Shown one piece after another: positions 50,955-59,632 of a stretch of DNA of 64,000 nucleotides (position 1 is the stretch's first letter; each line of letters starts with the position of its first letter). Location of the stretch: assembly GCF_019397265.1 (NCBI RefSeq), contig NZ_CP068985.1:1364001-1428000 (forward strand), given 5' to 3'. Position numbers and translations under genes: made by a program. Under the pieces are notes generated by a model that was not told the origin of the DNA, made no database searches, and saw only the letters and a program-made list of their open reading frames with translations. The DNA is from Nonomuraea coxensis DSM 45129. Lineage in GTDB: Bacteria > Actinomycetota > Actinomycetes > Streptosporangiales > Streptosporangiaceae.

Positions 50955-53900
50955 TTGACAGGCACCGTGCTGCCCGGGCTGCTGGGGCTCGCTGCTGGGC
51001 CCGCGCGGGCCCAGCAGCCTGTGGCTGAGATGCAAGCCGGCGCTGTCTCGCTGGATGACGTGCCGCGGCAGCAGATGGGCACGGCGGCCGGCCGACCGAC
51101 GCTGGTGCCGACCTCGGTAACGCAGCTGGCGGCGCAGCCGGCATCCGCTGAGGCTGCGGCTCAGCGTTTGAAGGGTGCTGTGCCACTTGAACAGCGCGAT
51201 TATGGCTCCCAGCCGCCGGTGAAGAAGCCTGAACGTGCGCTGCCGGGCGGGACGTTACGGGCCGAGGCGGCGGAGGCCACCACCGCCGGTTGCTGCTCAC
51301 CGGTGATCCAGGATCGTTTCCCGCTGGATTTCGCGCTGGTCGACACGCTGACGCCGTTGCTGCTGGTGTACGCCGACAGCGCCAACGGGATGGATTACAC
51401 CTTCAAGGTCTGCAACGACTACTCGATGCTGACCGGCTGCTTCTCATCGAGCGTGCAAGGCGACGTCTACACCTGGCGGGTGCCGGCGAACAAGCTGAAG
51501 TGGGGCAGGCAGTACTTCTGGCAGGTCACTATCAAGGACCGGGGCACGCTGGCGCAGACAGTCTCCAGCGCCGAGTCCTTCACCACCGGGGTGCGCCAGC
51601 CTGCCCTCAGCTCCCGGCTGGCGATGCGCGGGGTGGACGGCCAGGAGTTCGAGCAAGTCTCGGGCAATTACACCACGCAGGTGATGGACGTGCAGGTGGC
51701 GGCGGCGGGCCCGCCGTTGTCGGTGGCGCGTTCCTACAATGCGCTCGATCCGCGCAGCAGCGGCTTGTTCGGTGCGGGCTGGTCGACCCGCTGGGACATG
51801 AAGATCAGCCGGGACGATCCGGCGTTGCTGGTGACGTGGCCGGACGGGCGGGTGTTGCGGTTCGGCGCGAACGCCGACGGCACTTTCCAGCCGCCGCCGG
51901 GCATGTATGCCACCCTTGCTCCGCAGACGGGCGGCGGCTGGCGGCTGATGGACAAGTCCTCCACCTCGTACCTGTTCGACGCCGACGGCCGCCTGACGAA
52001 GATCAGCGACGCGCGGGGCCGTAGCCAGGACCTCGCCTACGACAATGCCGGCAAGTTGTCGGCGGTGACCGCGGTGGGCGGCCGTTCCCTGCACTTGGCC
52101 TGGACCGGCAATCATGTCACCAGCGTGTCCACCGACCCCGTGGACGGTGCCGCGCTGACGTGGACCTACAGCTACGACGGCGACCGGCTGATGACGGTGT
52201 GCGCGCCGTCCGCCGCGCCTGACTGCACCCGTTACGAGTACGGCAGCGGCTCGAACTACCGCGCCGCCGTACTGGACTCCGGCGCCTACGGTTATTGGCG
52301 GCTGAACGAGGCCGCCGGCACCCAGGCCGCCGACCTGGGCTGGGGCGCCGGTCCCGGCACACTGACCGGCGCGACGCTGGCGCAGCCGGGGGCGCTGGCG
52401 GGCACCGCCGACCTCTCAGCGAAATTCCAAGGCGGCGGCATGATGCTGCCTGCCGACGCGCTTGGTCGGCTTGCCGGTCAGACCTCGGTCGAGGCGTGGT
52501 TCAAGACCACCAGGGCCGGCACCATCTTCTCGGCCGGGCTCGCCGGATCGGCGGACTCGGCTCTTTACGTCGGCACTGACGGCAAGCTCCGCGGCCAGTT
52601 CCTGCCGACCGGGTCCGAAGACGACACCGAATGGTTCACCCCGATCACCAGCACCACGGCCGTCAACGACGGGCAATGGCACCATGTGGTGCTGACCGCC
52701 GACAACGGCACCGACCGGCTGTATCTGGACGGGCAGCTGGTAGGCAGCCTGTCGAGGCCGCGCATACTGTCCTGGCAGGAGGAGGCCCGCTTTGCCATCG
52801 GCCCGCTGAACTGGCGCATGCCGAGCGGCAATACCGGCAACTTCGACCTTAACGGCCAGCTGGACGAGCCGGCGGTGTATGACCGGGCATTGTCGGCGGC
52901 CGAGGTCCAGGCGCACTACGCCGCGGCCCGCACCGACGCGCGCAACAAGCTGACCAAGGTCACCACCCCGGCCGGGCGGGTCTGGGCCAGTAACACCTAC
53001 GACCCGGCCACCGACCGCATCAAGACTCACACCGACCCCAACGGGGGCACCTGGCAGCTCGGCGAGCCGGTCTTGGACAAGGTCGAGGGCACCGCCACCG
53101 TGACGGTGACCGACCCGGGCAACGAAAAGCTCAGCACCGTCCACGATCTCTGGCGCGGCTACGCCCTGATCAAGAGCGTCGACCAACTGCAGGAACAGAC
53201 CGAGTACCAGTACGACACGGCCGGTTTCCTGTCACACATCGTCGACGCCAACCAGAATGTCACCACCTACAGCAACGACGAGCGCGGCAATGCGATCAGC
53301 CAGACCACCTGCCGCACCGCCACCAGCTGCCAGACCACGTACGCCGCGTACTACCTGAACAAGACCGACAAGTTCGATCCGCGCAACGACCGCTACACCG
53401 TGGTCCGCGACGCCCGGTCCTCCTCCGCCACCGACAACACCTACGCCGTCAGCTACGACTACAACGCCTTCGGCGAGCTGACCAAGCAGACCAGTCCGGC
53501 CACGCTCGACTTTCCCAATGGCCGCTCGGGCACGATCGCCTACACCGACGGCAGCGAGCCCGCCGTCGGCGGCGGTACCACCCCGGCGGGACTGGTGAAG
53601 ACGCGCACCGACGCCCGCGGCAACAGCTGGTCGTATGCCTACACCGCGGCCGGTGACCTGGCCGAGCAAACTGACCCGGAAGGGCTGGTCACAAAACTAG
53701 GCTACGATGCGCTCGGCCGACCGACTTCGTCGGCGAAGCTGTCGCAGGCATTCCCGGACGGGGTGAGCACGACGTTCACCTACGACGCCCGGGGCCGGGT
53801 GGCCACGGCGACCGGCGCGGCGGTCGAGAACGAGATCACCGGCGTCACTCACACCGCCCGCACCACGTACGGCTATGACCCGGACGGCAACAAGTTGTCC

Positions 53901-56900
53901 GAGGCGGTCACGGACCTGACCGGCGGCGATCCGGAGCGCAAGACCGTCTACGGCTACGACGGCTTCGGGCGGCTGGAGTCGGTCACCGACCCCGAGGGCG
54001 GCATCACCCGCCAGAGCTGGAACGCCCTCGGCCAGAAGACCAGCAGCACCGACGCCCGCGGCACGGTCACCGCCTACGGCTACAGCAAGCGCGGCGAGCC
54101 GACCACCACCACGCTGAAGGGCTGGACCGGCAGCCCGGTCACCCCGCAACCGGCCGCCGACGTGGTGCTGGAATCCAGGTCCTACGACCCGGCCGGCAGG
54201 CTGGCCGCGCGGGTGGACGCGATGGGCCGCAAGACCTCCTACACCTACTACGGCGACAACCTGCTCAAGGACACCATCGGCGACGACGTCAGGCTCAACG
54301 ACCCGGCCAACCCGCCGCGCGATGTGGTGCTGGAGGCCAACACCTACGACGCCGCGGGCAACCTGCTCACCAAGGTGAGCGGCGGCGGCAAGGTCACCGT
54401 CGGCTTCGTCTACGACGCCGCCGCCCGTCTGTCGTCGCAGACCCTCGACCCTGCTGGTCTGAACCGCAAGACCGTCTTCAGCTACGACGCCAACAACAAC
54501 GTCGTCAAGAGCGTCGCCACCGGCGCGGCCGACGCCGGCCGCGCCGAGACCACCGAGTTCACCTACAACAAGCTGAACCAGCCCACCCAGCAGAGCGTCG
54601 ACAACGGCGATCAGGACCTCATCACCGCCACCCGCTACGACGACCGGGGCCTGGCCGTCGCCATCACCGATCCGCGCGGCGCCGCCGACGGCGTGACCGC
54701 GGCCGACTACACCACCACGATGCGCTATGACGCGCTGGATCGCCTGGTGGAAACGGTCGCGCCCACGGTGAGCATCGACAAGGCGGGCAGCACCAGCCAA
54801 GGCCGCCCCACCAGCAAGACTGGCTACGACGTAGTGGGCAATGTGACGCATCGGATGACTGCCGAGGGCCGCGTCCTAGTCTCGGCCTACGACAAGGCGG
54901 GCCGGCTGGCCAGTGCCACCGCGCCGTCGTACACGCCGCCCGGCGGCACGGCGATCACTCCCACCGTCGTCAACACCTATGACAAGGCCGGGCAGCTGAC
55001 CGCGGTCAAGGACCCGCGCGGCTACGTCACCACCTTCGAGTTCGACCAGCTCGGCCGCCAGGTCCGCACCACCGACCCGGCCCCCGACGGCCAGGCCGCC
55101 GGCACGTGGGTGAGCGAGTACGACCTGGTGGGCGAAACGCTGGCCGAGGTGGACCCGACCGGCGCCCGCACTCAGGCCACCTACGACGACCTGGGCCGGC
55201 AGATCACCGCCACCCAGATCGAGCGCAAGCCCGCCGGCGCGGCCTACATCACCAAGATGGAGTACGACGACGCCGGCCGGCTGACCAAGCAGATCGCCCC
55301 GGGCAACAAGGCGACCAGTTTCACCGTCAACGCGGCCGGCGAGGTGGAGACCGTCACCCAGCCGGCCCCGATCTCCAGCGTCACGAAGATGGACTACGAC
55401 CTGGCCGGACGGCTGGTCAAGACGACCGACCCGAACGGCAATGCCACCGTCGCCGAATACGACCTGGCCGGCCGCAAGAGCGCGGTCAAGGACCTCAACA
55501 GCTCCGGCACGGTGCTGCGTACCTTCGGCTACGGCTACGACCTGGCCGGGAACCCGATCAGCGCCACCTCACCCGAGGGGCACGTCACTCAGCAGACCTT
55601 CGACGCGCTCAACCAACCCACCTCGCTCATCGAGCCGGTGTCAGCGACCGAGTCGATCACCACCCGGTTCGGGTACGACGCCACCGGCGCCCGCACCCGC
55701 CTCACCGACGGACGCGGCAATGTCACGTGGACCGGCTACAACAGCCTCGGCCTGCCTGAGACGGTGACCGAGCCGGCCACCACCGCCCACCCGAATGCGG
55801 CCGATCGCACCTGGACGCACATCTACGACGCGGCCGGCAACCCGACCGCCGACCTGCAGCCGGGCGGGGTCCGCATCGACCGCACCTTCGACCACCTCGA
55901 CCGGCTCACCCATGAGACCGGCGCTGGCGGCGACGCCGCCAGCGCCGAGCGCACCTTCGGCTACGACCTGGCCGGCCGCACTACCACTGCCGGCGACCTG
56001 ACCATCGACTACAACGACCGCGGCCTGCCGCTGAAGATCTCCCGCAACGGCGTGCAGGAGAGCGCTTATGCCTACGACGCTCTCGGCAACGCCAGCCAGC
56101 GCATCGACGCCGCCGGCACCGCCACCTTCACCTACGACAACGCCAACCGGCTGGCCACCGCCACCGACCCGGTCACCAGCCGCACCCTGACCTACGGCTA
56201 CGACGCGGCCAGCCGGCTGAAGACCATCACCGCCACCAGCGGCCAGGCCGGCAGCCAGAGCTTCGACTACGACGACCTGAACCGGCTCAAGAGCCAGACG
56301 CTCAAGAACGGCTCCGGCACCCAGCTCGCCACGATCACCTACGGCTGGGACAACGACGACAACCTGCACACCAAGACCACCACGGGCACCGCCGGGGCGG
56401 GCACCAACAGCTACGGCTACGACCACGCCGGCCGGCTCACCTCCTGGACCGCCCCCGGCGGCGCCGTCACCGCCTACGAGTGGGACGCCGCAGGCAACCG
56501 CACCAAGGCCGGCGACAAGACCTTCACCTACGACGAACGCAACCGCCTGACCTCCGGCGACGGCAGCACCTACACCTATGCGGCGCGCGGCACCCTGGCC
56601 ACCGAGACCAAGAACGGCGCCACCACCAGCTACACCTTCGACGCCTTCGACCGGATGATCTCCGACGGCGACAGCCTGTATGCCTACGACGCCCTCGACC
56701 GGCTCGTCTCCCGCATCACCGGCCCGACCAAGCAGACGCACCTGTATGCCGGGCTAGGCAACGACCTGGCCGGCGTCAGTGTTGGCGGCTCGGTGCAGGC
56801 GCAGTACGCCCGAGACCCCGGAGGCGGCCCACTCGGCCTGAGAGAAGGCGCGGGCGTGGCGGCCGCCACCATGAGCGACCTGCACGGTGACCTAGTGGCC

Positions 56901-58331
56901 ACCTACACCACCACTCTGCAGGCCTCCACCGCCTACGACCCGTTTGGCACGGTGACCGCACGTACGGGAACCAAGGCCAACCTCGGCTACCAGGGTGAAT
57001 ATACCGACCCGGACAACGGCAAGGTCAACATGCACGCCCGCTGGTACCAGCCCGGCACCGGCACCTTCACCAGTCGCGACACCGCCACCCTCAATCCGAA
57101 CCCGTCCGTCCAGGTCAACCGCTACACCTACGCCAACGCTACCCCCCTCACCGGCATCGACCCCACCGGACACTCGACCCTCTACGTGCCGGACAGTAGT
57201 GGTAACTACGTCCCCACGGGAGGAAGCGCCTGCTTGATGGACGCTGCCGGGCTGTGCACGCTGGCGCCATTTGATGTACCCGAGTGGAACCCAGGCATCT
57301 CCGAGGAGGAGGCGAGACGCGCTGGATTGACGACCACCGGTTTGAACGCCCCTAGAGGCTACTGGAAGGCCACTGCGAAAAAACGCGGACGCTACTTGTC
57401 GACGGTTGAGACTCTGATGGCGATCGACCCGTCCATTAGCGATGCCACGCTTAAGAAGATCTGGAGTCGACTGAACAGTCGCGGCAGCAGGCCAGCAATG
57501 GGAGCGGGAGGAAGGAGTTGCACCCCGTGTCATGAAGGTGGCGACTATGTCGTGTATTGGGACGCGTACAGGATTGCGTTCCCCAGCAGAAATGCGGCCA
57601 AAGCTTACATTGACAAGATGGTCGCAGCGGGAAAGATTTGTGTTCGGTATCCATGCACGGACACTGGCATCGCATGGGGACTGAATTCGGAAGAGAAGCT
57701 TCGCAAAGGGATTTGCGGGTCTTCGCGGGTCACATGCACGCAGTTGACTTCGGATGCAGATTTAGTTCGGTGGACACAAGAGTTGACCATGCGCGTCACT
57801 CTCGCATACGCGGGATTCGATGGCAAAATGGCCCTGGCGTACAATGGGGACGTGGGCCTAGCTGGGACTGACGTCGGAGGCACTTACGCCATCATGGATA
57901 AAGATGGCGACATTCTCAAAGTAGGCTATGCGGACGGTTTCACCAAGAGAATCGCTATGTATCGTAGTCGTAAGCTGCCAAATCTCAACAAGCCCGGACA
58001 TGAGCGCATGATGATTTTGTGGCGAGTGGAAGACGTTCAAACTGCCCGCGGCCTCGAGGATATTATGTACGATATTATAGCTGCAACGAGTAATCATTCG
58101 TTGCGCATGCATGGAGGTAACCGTCCTATCGCCCTTCCAGCGACAGTGAAATCTACCGAACGAGCGAACCAGCAGAAGATTCAGCAGAAATATCATACTC
58201 CCGCACTCAACTATCTGAGATCGAATATGAAGTTCCAAATAGGGAACTATAAGCCGGGCCAGTACTATGAGTTCCTGCCGCCTGGAAGAAGAGGAGCGAT
58301 AGGTAGAATAGTGCCACCAAAGTTCCGCTGA
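50955..58331 (+). CDS. RHS/YD-repeat secreted protein with C-terminal GIY-YIG-like toxin tip (N-terminus displaced by IS)
   Basis: The frame encodes 2458 residues. TTG 50955 lies in the IS end and yields only half a signal peptide (LPGLLGLAAGPARA then QQ). Order: N-terminal beta region and DUF6531-like segment (residues about 240-400), LamG-like domain (about 434-655, VEAWFKTTRAGTIFSAG), many YD repeats to about 2010, and the RHS core end ARWYQPGTGTFTSRD to DPTGHS (about 2025-2075). The variable tip (2076-2458) is AT-rich and has a Cys-containing segment (SCTPCHEGG) and a GIY-YIG-like region: GGTYAIMDKDGDILKVGYAD, Arg in FTKRI, Glu in ARGLEDIMYD and Asn in MHGGNRPI. Polymorphic toxin family known; this tip is inferred. 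Confidence 0.75.
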   Translation: MTGTVLPGLLGLAAGPARAQQPVAEMQAGAVSLDDVPRQQMGTAAGRPTLVPTSVTQLAAQPASAEAAAQRLKGAVPLEQRDYGSQPPVKKPERALPGGTLRAEAAEATTAGCCSPVIQDRFPLDFALVDTLTPLLLVYADSANGMDYTFKVCNDYSMLTGCFSSSVQGDVYTWRVPANKLKWGRQYFWQVTIKDRGTLAQTVSSAESFTTGVRQPALSSRLAMRGVDGQEFEQVSGNYTTQVMDVQVAAAGPPLSVARSYNALDPRSSGLFGAGWSTRWDMKISRDDPALLVTWPDGRVLRFGANADGTFQPPPGMYATLAPQTGGGWRLMDKSSTSYLFDADGRLTKISDARGRSQDLAYDNAGKLSAVTAVGGRSLHLAWTGNHVTSVSTDPVDGAALTWTYSYDGDRLMTVCAPSAAPDCTRYEYGSGSNYRAAVLDSGAYGYWRLNEAAGTQAADLGWGAGPGTLTGATLAQPGALAGTADLSAKFQGGGMMLPADALGRLAGQTSVEAWFKTTRAGTIFSAGLAGSADSALYVGTDGKLRGQFLPTGSEDDTEWFTPITSTTAVNDGQWHHVVLTADNGTDRLYLDGQLVGSLSRPRILSWQEEARFAIGPLNWRMPSGNTGNFDLNGQLDEPAVYDRALSAAEVQAHYAAARTDARNKLTKVTTPAGRVWASNTYDPATDRIKTHTDPNGGTWQLGEPVLDKVEGTATVTVTDPGNEKLSTVHDLWRGYALIKSVDQLQEQTEYQYDTAGFLSHIVDANQNVTTYSNDERGNAISQTTCRTATSCQTTYAAYYLNKTDKFDPRNDRYTVVRDARSSSATDNTYAVSYDYNAFGELTKQTSPATLDFPNGRSGTIAYTDGSEPAVGGGTTPAGLVKTRTDARGNSWSYAYTAAGDLAEQTDPEGLVTKLGYDALGRPTSSAKLSQAFPDGVSTTFTYDARGRVATATGAAVENEITGVTHTARTTYGYDPDGNKLSEAVTDLTGGDPERKTVYGYDGFGRLESVTDPEGGITRQSWNALGQKTSSTDARGTVTAYGYSKRGEPTTTTLKGWTGSPVTPQPAADVVLESRSYDPAGRLAARVDAMGRKTSYTYYGDNLLKDTIGDDVRLNDPANPPRDVVLEANTYDAAGNLLTKVSGGGKVTVGFVYDAAARLSSQTLDPAGLNRKTVFSYDANNNVVKSVATGAADAGRAETTEFTYNKLNQPTQQSVDNGDQDLITATRYDDRGLAVAITDPRGAADGVTAADYTTTMRYDALDRLVETVAPTVSIDKAGSTSQGRPTSKTGYDVVGNVTHRMTAEGRVLVSAYDKAGRLASATAPSYTPPGGTAITPTVVNTYDKAGQLTAVKDPRGYVTTFEFDQLGRQVRTTDPAPDGQAAGTWVSEYDLVGETLAEVDPTGARTQATYDDLGRQITATQIERKPAGAAYITKMEYDDAGRLTKQIAPGNKATSFTVNAAGEVETVTQPAPISSVTKMDYDLAGRLVKTTDPNGNATVAEYDLAGRKSAVKDLNSSGTVLRTFGYGYDLAGNPISATSPEGHVTQQTFDALNQPTSLIEPVSATESITTRFGYDATGARTRLTDGRGNVTWTGYNSLGLPETVTEPATTAHPNAADRTWTHIYDAAGNPTADLQPGGVRIDRTFDHLDRLTHETGAGGDAASAERTFGYDLAGRTTTAGDLTIDYNDRGLPLKISRNGVQESAYAYDALGNASQRIDAAGTATFTYDNANRLATATDPVTSRTLTYGYDAASRLKTITATSGQAGSQSFDYDDLNRLKSQTLKNGSGTQLATITYGWDNDDNLHTKTTTGTAGAGTNSYGYDHAGRLTSWTAPGGAVTAYEWDAAGNRTKAGDKTFTYDERNRLTSGDGSTYTYAARGTLATETKNGATTSYTFDAFDRMISDGDSLYAYDALDRLVSRITGPTKQTHLYAGLGNDLAGVSVGGSVQAQYARDPGGGPLGLREGAGVAAATMSDLHGDLVATYTTTLQASTAYDPFGTVTARTGTKANLGYQGEYTDPDNGKVNMHARWYQPGTGTFTSRDTATLNPNPSVQVNRYTYANATPLTGIDPTGHSTLYVPDSSGNYVPTGGSACLMDAAGLCTLAPFDVPEWNPGISEEEARRAGLTTTGLNAPRGYWKATAKKRGRYLSTVETLMAIDPSISDATLKKIWSRLNSRGSRPAMGAGGRSCTPCHEGGDYVVYWDAYRIAFPSRNAAKAYIDKMVAAGKICVRYPCTDTGIAWGLNSEEKLRKGICGSSRVTCTQLTSDADLVRWTQELTMRVTLAYAGFDGKMALAYNGDVGLAGTDVGGTYAIMDKDGDILKVGYADGFTKRIAMYRSRKLPNLNKPGHERMMILWRVEDVQTARGLEDIMYDIIAATSNHSLRMHGGNRPIALPATVKSTERANQQKIQQKYHTPALNYLRSNMKFQIGNYKPGQYYEFLPPGRRGAIGRIVPPKFR
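57180..58331 (+). other. AT-rich toxin tip of the RHS protein (GIY-YIG nuclease-like)
   Basis: From the conserved DPTGHS motif onward the third-position GC falls sharply, with many A/T-ending codons. Residues about 2299-2400 carry all elements of a GIY-YIG fold: G-T-Y, K-V-G ten residues later, Arg, Glu and Asn in the correct order. The tip probably arrived by toxin-tip exchange and cuts DNA or RNA in a competitor. Confidence 0.6.
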
Positions 58332-58354
58332 GCCTGTAGAGAGGATTTCAGGCG

Positions 58355-59539
58355 ATGAGTGAAGAAGTCGACCTTCTTGGAAACGACTCCGCCCTTGGGC
58401 TACTTGAGTATCTTGAGGACGCGGACAGTCCGGAGAGGGATCTGCGCGACATACTGCTGGCCATCCTGAATGAGGACGAATGTGTCACGAGCTTGGCGTT
58501 CGAGATTGGCGTGGCGGCTAGCGCAAAAATCGCCTTGGAGAAAGACCCGCGCCTAGATGCAGGGGCTGCTTCACTAAGAAGGATCACCGATGATCTTCCT
58601 GCCTCCGAAGTGAATGAACTCCGCACTCTTGCTCGCGATTTCTTGCGCTATGCAATGGAGCCGTACTCGCTACGCATTGGTCACAACCCACTGTATGGCC
58701 AGTGGGGTAGCACGCCGAGATGGGATGCTTATCGGCGCGAACTGCTGAAGTATTTCAATGTGTTGACATCCCCTCCTCTGGTCGCCCGCGAAGGCGCTGG
58801 CGGCGAGGGAAATACTCTGTGGGATTCTGGCCTGGATGCTAGTGTCGACGACGGAATAATTCAGGCGAATCTCATGCGACTTCCTACGCTATCTACTTGG
58901 TCGGCAGTCGCCAATGACGCATATGCAACCCATTCCGTCTTCTCGCTCCCGGACCGGAAGGCGGCGAGAAACGCAGTAGCCTACGCAGCGTCGTCGCTTA
59001 TCAGCGGCCTACTGCACGATCTGCCGACATTTGAGACAACAGCAGATAGAGCATTGGCTCCACGCGAACTCTCGAAGTTGCCTCGTCGATTCAGGAGTTA
59101 TTATGACGTCGGTTTCGCGCGCCGCCTTCTGGTCTGCGTAATCTCTCTTACGGACATGCTGCATGCGCCTGCACGTGTTCGAGCTAGATGTGTCGCGGAT
59201 CAGTTGATAATCATTCTGCTGAAATTGAAGGCTGAACGCATACTTGACGAGCTGTCGGACACGGGTGATCAACTATCGGCATCTATGGGATCCGTGATAG
59301 ATGATGTGTTTGATTTGCGCGAGGATGCTTTTGACGCTTCCCTCACCTATATGTCGTCATCGCTCTGGCATCTGCACCGGATGCTGTCGTTCGTGCCTGA
59401 CGTATGGGATGGTACAAGTCCGCAAGATTTGCCTAGACCTGACACGTGGTTTGCACCTTTTCCTGGTGAGGTCGTCCATCCGTATTTGATGCTGCCAGAA
59501 TCAGGCGAACAAAATGGAGAGGGCGTAGAACGTCGCTAG
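58355..59539 (+). CDS. Unknown 394-residue protein, probable immunity partner of the RHS toxin
   Basis: ATG 58355 follows GAGAGGA and starts 23 bases after the RHS stop. The protein is soluble and mostly helical, acidic at the start (SEEVDLLGNDSALGLLEYLE) and without signal peptide. Segments such as RSYYDVGFARRLLVCVISLT and ADQLIIILLKLKAERILDEL are leucine-rich. I do not recognise the family. It shares the low GC of the toxin tip, unlike all other genes here. Position and composition suggest it is the cognate immunity protein, though it is larger than most; a second effector is possible. Confidence 0.55.
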   Translation: MSEEVDLLGNDSALGLLEYLEDADSPERDLRDILLAILNEDECVTSLAFEIGVAASAKIALEKDPRLDAGAASLRRITDDLPASEVNELRTLARDFLRYAMEPYSLRIGHNPLYGQWGSTPRWDAYRRELLKYFNVLTSPPLVAREGAGGEGNTLWDSGLDASVDDGIIQANLMRLPTLSTWSAVANDAYATHSVFSLPDRKAARNAVAYAASSLISGLLHDLPTFETTADRALAPRELSKLPRRFRSYYDVGFARRLLVCVISLTDMLHAPARVRARCVADQLIIILLKLKAERILDELSDTGDQLSASMGSVIDDVFDLREDAFDASLTYMSSSLWHLHRMLSFVPDVWDGTSPQDLPRPDTWFAPFPGEVVHPYLMLPESGEQNGEGVERR

Positions 59540-59564
59540 GAAGCAGGAGAAGCCGGCAGCTCGA

Positions 59565-59582
59565 CAGGGCTGAAGTGTTCTC
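59565..59582. repeat. Possible terminal repeat of the ISAs1 remnant
   Basis: CAGGGCTGAAGTGTTCTC lies just beyond the stop of the ISAs1 transposase remnant and starts CAGGG as ISAs1-family ends do. The other end of the element is missing, so it cannot be confirmed. Confidence 0.35.
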
Positions 59583-59632
59583 ATGTCGTAAGACCGAGTA
59601 GTTGAAGGCCGTCCGCGGGATGGCTGCGGTAG

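Larger units (their letters stand above)
49371..50960 (+). mobile_element. IS3-family insertion sequence
   Basis: A 1590-bp element bounded by TGTCAGACTGCTGTGAGACAT (49371-49391, left) and the inverse of TGTCAAACCGAATGAGACAT (50941-50960, right), imperfect terminal repeats that start TG and end CA. It carries orfA and orfB in the -1 arrangement. No 3-5 bp target duplication is seen (CTCTC left, GGCAC right), which implies loss of flanking bases or a recombined element. The right end contains TTGACA pointing outward, a possible -35 for the RHS gene. Confidence 0.8.
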
